Below, piece by piece: positions 1 through 7,783 of a stretch of DNA of 13,083 nt. The DNA comes from Candidatus Thorarchaeota archaeon (GTDB lineage Archaea; Asgardarchaeota; Thorarchaeia; Thorarchaeales; Thorarchaeaceae). Location of the stretch: contig JAEORG010000339.1 in the NCBI GenBank assembly GCA_016841005.1, positions 1-13,083 of the forward strand, given 5' to 3'. Both the position numbers and the translations under genes were made by a program. Positions within the stretch are counted from its first letter, which is position 1, and each line of letters begins with the position of its first letter. The notes under the pieces are model-generated. The model ran no database searches. It saw only the letters and a list, made by a program, of their open reading frames with translations, and had not been told where the DNA came from.

Positions 1-433
1 TATGGGTTTTGAGATTATTGACTATCAGCGCGGACTTGCTCACAAACTGTTTCATTGGTTTACTCTTCGTAAAATAAACTGAATAAACAGCTATATACAA
101 GAATTCGATGCAGTGGTGGACCCAGATCCTCTTCTTACGGTGGATTATGGAAGAGAAAAAAAGACCCAGAGTCATCCAATTCGTATGTGGAGCGTGGGCA
201 GATACAATTCCAAAGTGCAGCCCTTGCTTCGTTCATATACCACAAAAATAGATGCGCGAGCTTATTGGGAAGCTGACAAAGTCATCTTCATGAACGACGC
301 CTATGCGTCACGTTTCTCTGTTAGGAAAAAGCACGGAGTTATAATTCCCAATGGAATCAATCTCAATTTATACAATCCTGTCAAATACGACCGAGCTATG
401 TTGCGTAGAGATTTTGATATGGTAGACAAAACC
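1..433 (+). pseudogene. Decayed GT4 glycosyltransferase copy, cut by window edge
   Basis: This is a broken paralogue of the intact glycosyltransferase at 3318-4490. Reading from 2, the frame runs to an in-frame TGA at 80-82 and then continues with residues matching the intact protein (PDPLLTV, then SKVQPLLRSYTTKI, then YWEADKVIF). Against the intact gene there is a net loss of 2 bases near 155-175 and of 1 base near 207. About 12 residues between them are therefore out of frame, and the frame is restored afterwards. Over 209-421 I counted 61 of 71 residues identical by eye. Similarity stops at about 433, before the donor-binding C-terminal half (the EX7E region), and the frame ends at 478 in unrelated sequence. 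An apparent 121-residue frame from GTG at 113 is therefore not a functional protein. The N-terminal part lies outside the window or is strongly diverged. The decay is seen directly; the loss of function is inferred. Confidence 0.88.
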
Positions 434-563
434 TTTCAGCCATTGTTACCACTTCAATATATTAACATGATTTCTTAGAAATCGTATTTCAAGAGAGTAA
501 TACTGTAATCTATGAAGGAAACTTGTAGATAATTACAAACAAACAGCAGGATGGAGGAAACAG

Positions 564-1478
564 GTGAGATCTATATTAGTGACTGGGGGTTTAGGATTTC
601 TGGGAATCCCCACAGTTAGAATGTTACAAGAAAAAGGGTATGAAGTAACAATCCTGGATATCATAGACTCTAGGCACATTCCAACTGATGTGAGTAAGGA
701 TGTCAAGTACATAAAATGTGATCTCGTGACAGATTCTATTGAAGAAACGTTGGGAGAAATAGATTGTGTCATTCATCTTGCAGGTCTTACAAGTGTTCCG
801 GAGTCATTTTCAACTCCTCGAAGATATGAGCAAGTCAATGTAATTGGCACGATAAATCTACTAGAAGCTTGTAATGAAGTCGGCATATCAAGGTTCATTC
901 TAGCATCAACTGCTGCGGTATATGGATTTACAAGGAGTGAAGCAAACGAGGAGAAGCATCTACTTCAACCTCTTTCTCCGTACGGGATTTCAAAGCTCGC
1001 AGCAGAAAAATACACACAGGTGCTTTGTGAAAGATATAAAATCCAATCACTCATTTTGCGATTCTTCAATATATATGGACCAAATCAACCACTCAGTCAG
1101 AGTGGAATTATCACTGCCTTCATGAAACAAATTCGTGATGGAAAAAATATCACTATTTTCGGTTCTGGGAATCGAACGAGATCGTTTATTCATGTCAGAG
1201 ATGCAGCAAGAGCGCTTGTTTATGGCTGTGAAGTGAAGAAAATATCTCAGCAGATAATCAACATTTGTGGTGAGAAACCTATACGAGTCAAGGAGCTCGC
1301 TCAAACGATATTGGAAATATCTGACACAAATGATATAGAAATCGAATTTACTGAGGCTTTATTTGAGTTGATTCCTCGTAGCCATTGTAGTGGGAAATCT
1401 GCATTCAACGCATTGGGTTTTAAACCAGAAATCAGTATTAGAGACGGTTTGAAGGAGATGTGGGAATCATATCGATAA
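564..1478 (+). CDS. NAD-dependent epimerase/dehydratase (extended SDR, GalE-like)
   Basis: This 304-residue extended short-chain dehydrogenase/reductase probably acts on a nucleotide sugar, for example as a UDP-hexose 4-epimerase, in the cytoplasm. The sequence shows the Rossmann motif GGLGFLG at residues 8-14 and an acidic residue (D32) at the end of the second strand, which favours NAD. It also has an STAAVYG segment before the active site and the catalytic pair Y140/K144 in SPYGISK. RFFNIYGP and the later RSFIHVRDAA are typical of the substrate domain. Length is normal for the family. The GTG start at 564 is supported by a ggagg site at 553-557, 6 bases upstream. It is the first intact gene of the glycan locus, 67 bases before a second SDR enzyme. 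The exact substrate cannot be read from motifs: 4-epimerase, 4-reductase and related activities all remain possible. Confidence 0.85.
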   Translation: MRSILVTGGLGFLGIPTVRMLQEKGYEVTILDIIDSRHIPTDVSKDVKYIKCDLVTDSIEETLGEIDCVIHLAGLTSVPESFSTPRRYEQVNVIGTINLLEACNEVGISRFILASTAAVYGFTRSEANEEKHLLQPLSPYGISKLAAEKYTQVLCERYKIQSLILRFFNIYGPNQPLSQSGIITAFMKQIRDGKNITIFGSGNRTRSFIHVRDAARALVYGCEVKKISQQIINICGEKPIRVKELAQTILEISDTNDIEIEFTEALFELIPRSHCSGKSAFNALGFKPEISIRDGLKEMWESYR

Positions 1479-1554
1479 TCCAGAGAGTAAAAATTTCCAT
1501 AGAATGGATTATTAAGAGTGAACTAAGGATTCATAGTTCAGTGATGTGATATTC

Positions 1555-2544
1555 ATGAAGCTCGCTGAGTCATCGGTATTAGTAACTGGTTCTGCAGGGT
1601 TCATAGGTAGTCATCTTACTGAAGCATTATTAGAAACAGGAGCACAAGTCAGAGCTTTTGTCAGATATAATTCAGGAGGAAATGTTGGTAATCGAGAATA
1701 CATCAAACCTTTTCCAGACAACATGGAGTTGTTCTTTGGAGACTTGAAAAATCCAGATGCAGCCTATAAAGCTATGAAAGATATTGACTATGTTTTCAAC
1801 CTAGCATCACTTGTATCAATTCCTTACTCGTACGTCAATCCGCGAGAATATTTTGATAACAATGTGAATTTCATTCTGAATATCCTTGAATCCGCGAAGC
1901 AATTAGACACGAAAGCAGTCATCCAGATATCAACGAGTGAGGTTTATGGTAATGCTGAGCAAATACCAATTCCTGAAACCCATCCACTAAAGGGACAGTC
2001 CCCGTATTCAGCAAGTAAGATTGCGGCGGATATGGCAGCAATGAGTTACTATCGTTCTTTTGACTCGCCAGTGGTTATTGTAAGACCATTCAATACGTTC
2101 GGTCCAAGACAATCAGAGAGAGCTGTTATTCCAACTATAATTTCTCAGGCACTAAGCAAGAATGTTATTCTTATAGGTGACGTTAGACCAACACGTGATT
2201 TCAATTATGTCGAAGATACAGTTAATGGAATAATTACTGCTGCTGAGAAAAGCGACAAATTGTTTGGAGAAGTTCTTAACTTGGGTTCAGGTGTTGAAGT
2301 GACTATCAAAGAAGTAGCAGATATAATCATTGAAATTACTGAATCAAATGCGAAAGTCGTCTTTGATGCCATTCGAGTAAGACCCACAAAGAGTGAGGTT
2401 CGAAGGTTATGTGCGGATGCGTCTAAAGCCAACAAGCTACTTGGATGGAAGAGTAAGGTTTCGCTTAAAGAAGGTCTTGCCAAGACAATTGAGTGGTTCA
2501 AGGAAAATCATAGCGAATACAAACTTACTCAAGGTTATGTATAG
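1555..2544 (+). CDS. NDP-sugar 4,6-dehydratase, LegB-like SDR
   Basis: This is a second extended SDR enzyme, 329 residues from the ATG at 1555. It has TGSAGFIGSHL at residues 11-21, STSEVYG before the active site, and Y151/K155 in SPYSASK. The conserved PFNTFGPRQS and PTRDFNYVEDT stretches, with the S-E pair before VYG, resemble the LegB/GDP-mannose-dehydratase-type 4,6-dehydratases. In the legionaminic acid pathway these convert NDP-GlcNAc to the 4-keto-6-deoxy sugar. The reading frame extends back to a GTG at 1546. However, GTGAT at 1546-1550 is itself a good Shine-Dalgarno sequence for the ATG at 1555, so I prefer the ATG. The next gene, a sugar nucleotidyltransferase, starts just past the stop, consistent with coupled translation. 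No legionaminate synthase or aminotransferase is visible, so the end sugar is unknown. Confidence 0.85.
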   Translation: MKLAESSVLVTGSAGFIGSHLTEALLETGAQVRAFVRYNSGGNVGNREYIKPFPDNMELFFGDLKNPDAAYKAMKDIDYVFNLASLVSIPYSYVNPREYFDNNVNFILNILESAKQLDTKAVIQISTSEVYGNAEQIPIPETHPLKGQSPYSASKIAADMAAMSYYRSFDSPVVIVRPFNTFGPRQSERAVIPTIISQALSKNVILIGDVRPTRDFNYVEDTVNGIITAAEKSDKLFGEVLNLGSGVEVTIKEVADIIIEITESNAKVVFDAIRVRPTKSEVRRLCADASKANKLLGWKSKVSLKEGLAKTIEWFKENHSEYKLTQGYV

Positions 2545-2548
2545 GTGA
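2543..2548 (+). promoter_or_regulatory. Ribosome binding site (AGGTGA) for the nucleotidyltransferase
   Basis: AGGTGA overlaps the TAG stop (2542-2544) of the preceding dehydratase and lies 5 bases before the ATG at 2554. The GTG at 2545 is part of this site, so it is less likely to be the true start. The arrangement suggests translational coupling. The same AGGTGA core precedes the TTG starts at 3318 and 7784. Confidence 0.6.
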
Positions 2549-2553
2549 ATTGT

Positions 2554-3297
2554 ATGGATATTGCTTATCTCTGTGGTGGAGAAGGAGTACGACTACGGCC
2601 TCTGACATACATAGTTCCCAAACCTATGCTACCAATCGGTTCAAAGCCAATTCTTGAGATCAATATACTTAAAGCAAAGGAACAAGGCTTCAAGCGAATT
2701 TTTCTTCTTGTAAATTACAAAGCGGAAGTCATTGAGAGTTATTTCGGAAATGGCGAGGATTTTGGTGTTGAGATTAAATACATACATGAAGAAGAACCAA
2801 GAGGAACAGCAGGGCCGTTGGTCAATTTACTCACAGAAGTTAATGAACCTCTTGTTGTAATGAATGCGGATATCCTTACTGACCTAGATCTTCCGAAATT
2901 AGTAGAATTTCATAAATCAAAAACATGTCAGCTCACTATGGGTTTGAAGAGAATCAGAATGAGTATTCCTTATGGGCTTGTCCAGCTCGACGCCGAAAAG
3001 ACGTTGAAAAGCATTGAGGAAAAACCTGAAAGAGAGTTCTTGATTAATTCTGGTATCTATGTTGTATCAAGAGAAGCTATTGAAATAATCCCACCATATG
3101 GAATGTATCATATGACTGACCTCATTGATGCATTGATAACATCTGGGAAGAGAGTTGCAGGATTTGAGTTCGATAACCAGTGGCGGGATATTGGACGACT
3201 TGATGATTATCTCGAAGCTACAAGTATTGCAGAAAACCGATATAACAAATCACTCATAGAATCCTTTGGAATTCGATTCAAGAATAATGATAAATAA
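2554..3297 (+). CDS. Sugar-1-phosphate nucleotidyltransferase
   Basis: This 247-residue NTP-transferase of the RmlA/GlmU-N/mannose-1-phosphate guanylyltransferase superfamily activates a sugar-1-phosphate to an NDP-sugar in the cytoplasm. The nucleotide-binding signature GGEGVRLRPLT is at residues 8-18 and PKPML at 22-26. The metal-binding region NADILTDL, the sugar-pocket NSGIYVV and the WRDIG motif near the C-terminus are all present. The protein lacks the C-terminal left-handed beta-helix of long members such as GlmU and matches compact HddC/PtmE-type enzymes in size. Its position directly after a LegB-like dehydratase recalls legionaminate-type loci, where a dedicated guanylyltransferase feeds the dehydratase. 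That link is inferred from context, and the nucleotide (GTP, UTP, CTP or dTTP) cannot be told from these motifs. A frame extension to GTG 2545 exists but overlaps the ribosome binding site. Confidence 0.87.
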   Translation: MDIAYLCGGEGVRLRPLTYIVPKPMLPIGSKPILEINILKAKEQGFKRIFLLVNYKAEVIESYFGNGEDFGVEIKYIHEEEPRGTAGPLVNLLTEVNEPLVVMNADILTDLDLPKLVEFHKSKTCQLTMGLKRIRMSIPYGLVQLDAEKTLKSIEEKPEREFLINSGIYVVSREAIEIIPPYGMYHMTDLIDALITSGKRVAGFEFDNQWRDIGRLDDYLEATSIAENRYNKSLIESFGIRFKNNDK

Positions 3298-3317
3298 ATG
3301 TCTTTAGGTGAATTCCG

Positions 3318-4490
3318 TTGGCAGACAGAAAAGTGTGTGTTGCTTTTGGCTCATTGTATCCGTATAGCCCCGGAGGAATAGAAGTTCTTTTTACAAACAT
3401 CTTTAATCGCATTATAGATGAGAAGAAATGGGACATTGTCGCACTTGCTAGGATACCCAGAAAGCAAAAGCAATCTGTATTCAGTAATCAATTACCGACA
3501 ATTGGACTACCTTCTTTACGAAGTGCTCCATTTGGAAAGTTATTTGATTTCATATACTTCTCATTTCTAGATTTGATATACTTTGATAAGAGAGTCAGCT
3601 CTCTTGCAAGTAGTTACCTAAAAGAATTCGATGTTGTGGTGACACCAGATCCTCTTCTTACTGTGGAGTTATGCAAACGAAAACAGAGGCCCAGAGTTAT
3701 CCAATTTGTAAGTGGATCTTGGGCAGATACAATTTCCAAAGTTCAGCCTCTGCTTCGTTCTTATACGACAAAAATCGAAGCACGTGCCTATTGGGAAGCT
3801 GACAAAGTAATCTTCATGGATGAAACCTACGCGTCACGCTTCAGTGTGAGGAAAGGGCACGGAGTAATAATTCTCAATGGAATCAATCTTAATTTATACA
3901 ATCCTTACAACTATGACCGTGCAAAGTTGCGTAGACATTTTGACATGGATGGTAAAACTGTAATAGTAACAGTTGCAACTCTCCGAAGAGGTATCAAAGG
4001 ACATGAATTCCTACTGCAGTCAATACCGTCAATTGTTGAAGATTTCCCTAATTGTCATTTCTATTTGATTGGCACGGGGAATCAAGACTGGTTGAGGAAA
4101 CTTTCGCATTCATTGGCCATCACAGATAATTTGCACATTCTTGGAGAACGAAACGATATCCCTCAGATTCTTTGTGCTAGTGATGTTTTTGTACTTCCAT
4201 CATTGTCAGAGGGAACCCCTACTGCCCTTCTTGAAGCCATGGCAATGGAATTGCCTTGCATTGCAACACGAGTTGGTAATATCCCAGGAGTCATGCGAAA
4301 TAGACAAGAAGGAATCCTGATTGAACCAGCCAAGCCAAGTGAAATTTCAGATGCTATAGCCTACATTCTAGCAAATCCAAACGAAGCTAAAATCCTTGGA
4401 GCATCTGCAAGAAAGCGTGTTCAAGAATGCCATAATCTATCCACAACCTCAGAAGCATATGCAGCACTTATCGATGAAGTCTGTAGCTAA
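3318..4490 (+). CDS. GT4-family glycosyltransferase (intact copy)
   Basis: This 390-residue GT-B fold retaining glycosyltransferase of the GT4 type would transfer a sugar from an NDP-sugar to a growing glycan on the cytoplasmic face of the membrane. The N-terminal glycine-rich acceptor loop is SPGGIE at residues 17-22. The C-terminal domain has the donor-binding EX7E motif, E298 to E306 in SEGTPTALLEAMA, followed by CIATRVGNIPGV. Length is normal for the family. The TTG start is set by AGGTGA at 3306-3311, 6 bases upstream, with no better ATG nearby. The gene lies 20 bases after the nucleotidyltransferase and closes the plus-strand sugar-activation cassette. Its middle region (about 3620-3947) is the parent or sister of the decayed copy at the left end of the window. 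Donor and acceptor are unknown. Confidence 0.92.
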   Translation: MADRKVCVAFGSLYPYSPGGIEVLFTNIFNRIIDEKKWDIVALARIPRKQKQSVFSNQLPTIGLPSLRSAPFGKLFDFIYFSFLDLIYFDKRVSSLASSYLKEFDVVVTPDPLLTVELCKRKQRPRVIQFVSGSWADTISKVQPLLRSYTTKIEARAYWEADKVIFMDETYASRFSVRKGHGVIILNGINLNLYNPYNYDRAKLRRHFDMDGKTVIVTVATLRRGIKGHEFLLQSIPSIVEDFPNCHFYLIGTGNQDWLRKLSHSLAITDNLHILGERNDIPQILCASDVFVLPSLSEGTPTALLEAMAMELPCIATRVGNIPGVMRNRQEGILIEPAKPSEISDAIAYILANPNEAKILGASARKRVQECHNLSTTSEAYAALIDEVCS

Positions 4491-4595
4491 TAAAGTGAAT
4501 CTTCCTATTACTTGATTCAAGTCAGATACGACTGAACAACTAAGATAGCCATTGGTTGAAGAAACGCCGATACCTTTAGATTAATGTTGGCTGCT

Positions 4596-4600
4596 GAGGT
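4596..4600 (+). promoter_or_regulatory. Ribosome binding site (GAGGT) deciding the start at 4608
   Basis: GAGGT lies 7 bases before the ATG at 4608. The upstream in-frame ATG at 4584 has no purine-rich site in front of it and would place this motif inside the gene. The residues after 4608 (MNELRVLYLW) look like a normal glycosyltransferase N-terminus. Confidence 0.55.
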
Positions 4601-4607
4601 TCGCATA

Positions 4608-5498
4608 ATGAATGAATTGCGAGTACTGTATCTATGGAACACTGCAGGCGCTTTATCTCCAGTTGGAGATTGGTTAATTGACCATGGGCACAAAGCAAAG
4701 ATACTCATGAGGTCGGACTATGACCTCTTTGGCAACACATCCATTTCAAAAGCAGCTCACATGGTTCATTCAGGAAACGAATACTTCGCTGAAACCGTTA
4801 AGCAATTGATGATTTTCAATCCAACTCATATTCATATTAATGCCAACCTTCCTTCTCTTGTACTAGCACGGCTTTTACGCCCTTTCACACCAATAGTCTT
4901 TCATTATCATGGTGATGAAGTTCGATACCGGTCTACATCCCATCCTGAGATGATTCTTGCTGACAAGGTAATAGTTTCCACACCTGATCTCTGTAGATAC
5001 GGTGAATGGTACGACCGCCCAGTTGACAAAATGTTTCATTATAGAGGTGGTCGTAAGAAAGGAACTGCTGTGATGTTTTACGCAACCTTCTTCACGAAGG
5101 ACTTGAGGAAACACGCACAGGAGTGGTGTGACGAGAGAAACATAGAGCTTACAATCATAGAGCGTGAGAAAGGTGAAGGAATCCCATACAATGAGATGCC
5201 CAGCTTTCTTTCTAAGTATGAGTATTTCATTGATTTCAAGGGTGTTGGTGATCCTGAAACAATTAGTAGATTGGCAATTGAAGCGATTGCATGTGAATGC
5301 AAAGTAGTAAGTGATGCAGATCCATCCAACATTTTAATCAGTTACGACTTTCCTAAACCTGAGAAATACTACGACCTTTATATTTCAATGAAGCAACCAG
5401 CATTCTCATTGAAGAGGGCCTTTGCATGTATCAGAGGTCTAGTCAGATGGTTCTCTGGCGAACTGACACGTCTGCCTGTTCCTAGAGATTCAATTTAA
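4608..5498 (+). CDS. Probable GT-B glycosyltransferase
   Basis: This 296-residue cytoplasmic protein resembles compact GT4/GT1-like glycosyltransferases. A first Rossmann-like strand (LRVLYLW) leads into a glycine/serine loop (TAGALSP) at residues 12-18. HYHGDEVRYR, around residues 99-108, resembles the HGSDVR-type motif at the end of the N-terminal domain. The C-terminal half holds ISRLAIEAIACECKVVS, corresponding to the donor-site region of GT4 enzymes, although the usual first glutamate of EX7E is not obvious. The protein is about 80-100 residues shorter than typical GT4 members. The start is placed at ATG 4608 by its ribosome binding site; an ATG at 4584 would add 8 residues. It lies 117 bases after the GT4 gene with no other gene between, and faces the GT2 gene tail to tail with only 16 bases between stops. 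Confidence 0.72.
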   Translation: MNELRVLYLWNTAGALSPVGDWLIDHGHKAKILMRSDYDLFGNTSISKAAHMVHSGNEYFAETVKQLMIFNPTHIHINANLPSLVLARLLRPFTPIVFHYHGDEVRYRSTSHPEMILADKVIVSTPDLCRYGEWYDRPVDKMFHYRGGRKKGTAVMFYATFFTKDLRKHAQEWCDERNIELTIIEREKGEGIPYNEMPSFLSKYEYFIDFKGVGDPETISRLAIEAIACECKVVSDADPSNILISYDFPKPEKYYDLYISMKQPAFSLKRAFACIRGLVRWFSGELTRLPVPRDSI

Positions 5499-5514
5499 GA
5501 TTAGGGAGCGGCCT

Positions 5515-6510
5515 TCAAGAATACTTACCTTTAGTCTTGATTATCTCCATCAATGACCAGATGAACGATTTCCCGCTTCCATAAAACTCCTTCACATCAG
5601 GGTCATCACAATGCCATTGTCCCTTATTCCGTTCATGGAAATATCCACGCAACATTTGGGTTCCGTGTTTGCGAAGAAGAAGTCTACGAAAAGCTCGAAT
5701 TAAAACTCCAATAAAGGATCTACCTACATAGTAATTCCTCTGCCCTGCTCGGAACATCCCCTTTGATGATAGTCCAAACGTTGGATTGTCTTGCTTGACA
5801 GGAACTCTCCAAATCTTTAGATCATATCCTTTTTTCAGCGTCTTGATGTTTACGAAGGTGTCTGGAGCTAAATCCCAATATGCTTGAATATCCCTAATTA
5901 TGCTCCAACGAGTTACCTTACAGTCCCCCATAGGAAGTCCAGATTCTCGCGCACCTTCTTCACCAATGACAGTTCCAGCAGATGCACCTATTCTAGGTAT
6001 TTTCATCATTTGGGAGATAACTCTTGCATAATAATTAGGACATGGTTGCGTTCCAACATCTTGAATGGTGAAAAACTCGATATTAAGATCATCAACTCGT
6101 TTGATGATTTCAGGCATGAAACAAGAATATGCACGCCCAATTGTGTTTATATCCCCGACCGTTTTTTCTGGCATCTTCAGAGTCCAAATATCGAATTCAG
6201 GGTACTTGGAACTCATAGATTCGATTTCATCAAATGTACCATCGGTTGAGCCATCGTCTATCCAGATCCAGAGTATAGGTTTCTTGGTTTGTAGTTGTAG
6301 CCGTTTAAATGCTAATTCTATCTTTGAACGTTCATTCCAAACATTCGTTACCATGATGTAATTTGGAAGTTCAGCTGAGATTAGTTCGCACTCATTTGTG
6401 CAAAATTCACAGTGGGTGTGAAAATCAAATAAAGTAGTTCGCTCAGAATTCATCCCATTACTATCTCCAATGACAATCCTATATCTGACCAACACGGAAT
6501 TATTAATCAT
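5515..6510 (-). CDS. GT2-family (GT-A fold) glycosyltransferase
   Basis: This 331-residue glycosyltransferase of family 2 type is the only minus-strand gene of the glycan locus. The nucleotide-sugar binding signature IDDGSTDGT is at residues 84-92. TIQDVGTQPCPNYY at 148-161 occupies the place of the DXD-containing strand, but the second acidic position is glycine (DVG). The first 45 residues are not part of the catalytic fold and hold a Cys/His cluster (H31, H33, C34, C37, C41). No membrane segment is obvious. From ATG 6510 the transcript would be almost leaderless given the TATA-like element at 6538-6546. ATG 6453 (residue 20) has a GGAG about 10 bases upstream and is a possible alternative start; both keep the Cys/His cluster. 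Substrates are unknown. Confidence 0.85.
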   Translation of the reverse strand: MINNSVLVRYRIVIGDSNGMNSERTTLFDFHTHCEFCTNECELISAELPNYIMVTNVWNERSKIELAFKRLQLQTKKPILWIWIDDGSTDGTFDEIESMSSKYPEFDIWTLKMPEKTVGDINTIGRAYSCFMPEIIKRVDDLNIEFFTIQDVGTQPCPNYYARVISQMMKIPRIGASAGTVIGEEGARESGLPMGDCKVTRWSIIRDIQAYWDLAPDTFVNIKTLKKGYDLKIWRVPVKQDNPTFGLSSKGMFRAGQRNYYVGRSFIGVLIRAFRRLLLRKHGTQMLRGYFHERNKGQWHCDDPDVKEFYGSGKSFIWSLMEIIKTKGKYS

Positions 6511-6535
6511 TAGGGTTAATGACGATAGTGATTTG

Positions 6536-6549
6536 AATTATTTATAGAG
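6536..6549 (-). promoter_or_regulatory. Candidate TATA box for the GT2 gene
   Basis: On the minus strand this reads CTCTATAAATAATT. With archaeal initiation about 25 bases downstream, transcription would start near 6515-6520, just before the ATG at 6510. This is a visual match in an AT-rich region, so support is modest. The 124-base divergent region (6511-6634) must also drive the plus-strand ATP-grasp gene, but I see only weak TATA-like stretches for that direction, around 6576-6584 and 6613-6621. The second is too close to the start codon to work as a TATA box. Confidence 0.4.
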
Positions 6550-6634
6550 TGTGCCTATTACTAACTTAACGAAATCCCCTATAGCAACGAGAGCCATTAC
6601 TCCTATAGTGTTACTATAAACCAAAAGGAATAAG

Positions 6635-7777
6635 ATGTTTCTTTCTTCGAAAACAACAGAGGTCATAACAACGTCCGTTCTATTGACTGATGGATCATTC
6701 AAACATACTCTAGCTGCAGTTCGGTCTCTCGGTTGTAAAGGAATTGAAACCACTGTAGTCGATAGTTCATTCTTTGCACAGTCATTTTATTCGAGGAAAT
6801 GCAACAGACGATATATAGTTCCCACTCCAAGTGTATCACCAAAAAACTACGTTATGACCTTAAAGAAAATCCTTACTAAAAGACATCACGATGTGATATT
6901 ACCTATTGGGTGGGAGTCTAATTATTACATCTCGATGTATCGACATCTCCTTGAACCATACTCAAAAATCCCGATTGCAGACCATAACAATATGACAATT
7001 GCAGCGAATAAAGATAAAACCATGAAATTCGCGGATAAGATAGGAGTCTCAATTCCTTTAACATTCTTTCCTGAAAAACAAGAAGATATTGATCAGATAG
7101 TAGACACTCAGAGGTTTCCGTTAGTCATTAAAGGCTCTGTTGATGCTGGTCATGTTTTTTATGCACATTCAAAAGAGGAATTGCTTGACTACTTCAAACG
7201 ACTTCGAAAATTTCATCCGATAGTACAGGAATATATTCAGGGTTATGGTTGTGGATTCTTTGCTCTCTATGATAGGGGAAAATGTCGAGCGTTCTTTATG
7301 CATAGGAGAATTCGTGAGTATCCACTTACTGGAGGACCAAGTACTGCAGCAGAGGCTTACTACTCGAAAGACCTACTTTACCAAGGAAGAAAGCTTCTTG
7401 ATGCATTAGATTGGAATGGAGTCGCAATGGTTGAATTCAAACATGATGCATCTGATGGAAAATACAAGCTGATGGAAATCAATCCGAAATTTTGGGGGTC
7501 TCTTGAGCTTGCAATAGTTTCTGGAGTGGACTTCCCATATCTCACATACAAAATGGCAATGGGTGAAAAATTCGAACCAATAGAGAAATACAACACAAAT
7601 TCTAAGTTCCGGTGGCCATTTCCTGGAGACCTTCTCCACTATCTGTCAGCAGGTAGGATGTCCAAGTTCATTAAATTGTTTGGAGACCCGAGATACGAGG
7701 ATGATGTTGTTTTGAGAGATATATGTCCCCTTTCCATGCAACTTGTCTTAACACTGAATTCACTTAGGAAAAGGTGA
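6635..7777 (+). CDS. ATP-grasp superfamily protein (COG3919-like carboligase)
   Basis: This 380-residue ATP-grasp enzyme would form a carboxylate-amine or similar bond through an acylphosphate intermediate. Visible elements in order: a pre-ATP-grasp domain over roughly 1-115; ANKDKT at 124-129; the adenine-binding strand FPLVIKG at 161-167; QEYIQG at 198-203; a GGPST loop at 233-237; MVEFK at 265-269; and the metal-binding EINPKFWGSL at 281-290. This order and the MEINPKFWGS form match the uncharacterised ATP-grasp group often found in polysaccharide gene clusters. The C-terminal 80 residues are less conserved. The ATG follows AAGGA at 6625-6629. The next gene, a PHP phosphoesterase, begins 6 bases after the stop, so the two are probably co-transcribed. 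The substrate is unknown; ligating an amino acid or other acid to a glycan precursor is only a guess. Confidence 0.83.
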   Translation: MFLSSKTTEVITTSVLLTDGSFKHTLAAVRSLGCKGIETTVVDSSFFAQSFYSRKCNRRYIVPTPSVSPKNYVMTLKKILTKRHHDVILPIGWESNYYISMYRHLLEPYSKIPIADHNNMTIAANKDKTMKFADKIGVSIPLTFFPEKQEDIDQIVDTQRFPLVIKGSVDAGHVFYAHSKEELLDYFKRLRKFHPIVQEYIQGYGCGFFALYDRGKCRAFFMHRRIREYPLTGGPSTAAEAYYSKDLLYQGRKLLDALDWNGVAMVEFKHDASDGKYKLMEINPKFWGSLELAIVSGVDFPYLTYKMAMGEKFEPIEKYNTNSKFRWPFPGDLLHYLSAGRMSKFIKLFGDPRYEDDVVLRDICPLSMQLVLTLNSLRKR

Positions 7778-7783
7778 GGCACG

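Noticed and set aside
113..478. Open frame of 121 residues starting with GTG
   Set aside because: It is a fragment of the decayed glycosyltransferase copy: frameshifted in its first part, ending in unrelated sequence, and lacking the donor domain. It is annotated as part of the pseudogene instead.
1..563. Insertion sequence as the cause of the glycosyltransferase decay
   Set aside because: No transposase fragment, terminal inverted repeat or target-site duplication was found around the breakpoints.
5884..6361. Two overlapping plus-strand frames opposite the GT2 gene
   Set aside because: They are shadows of the GT2 coding sequence, which has the clear IDDGSTDGT signature on the minus strand.
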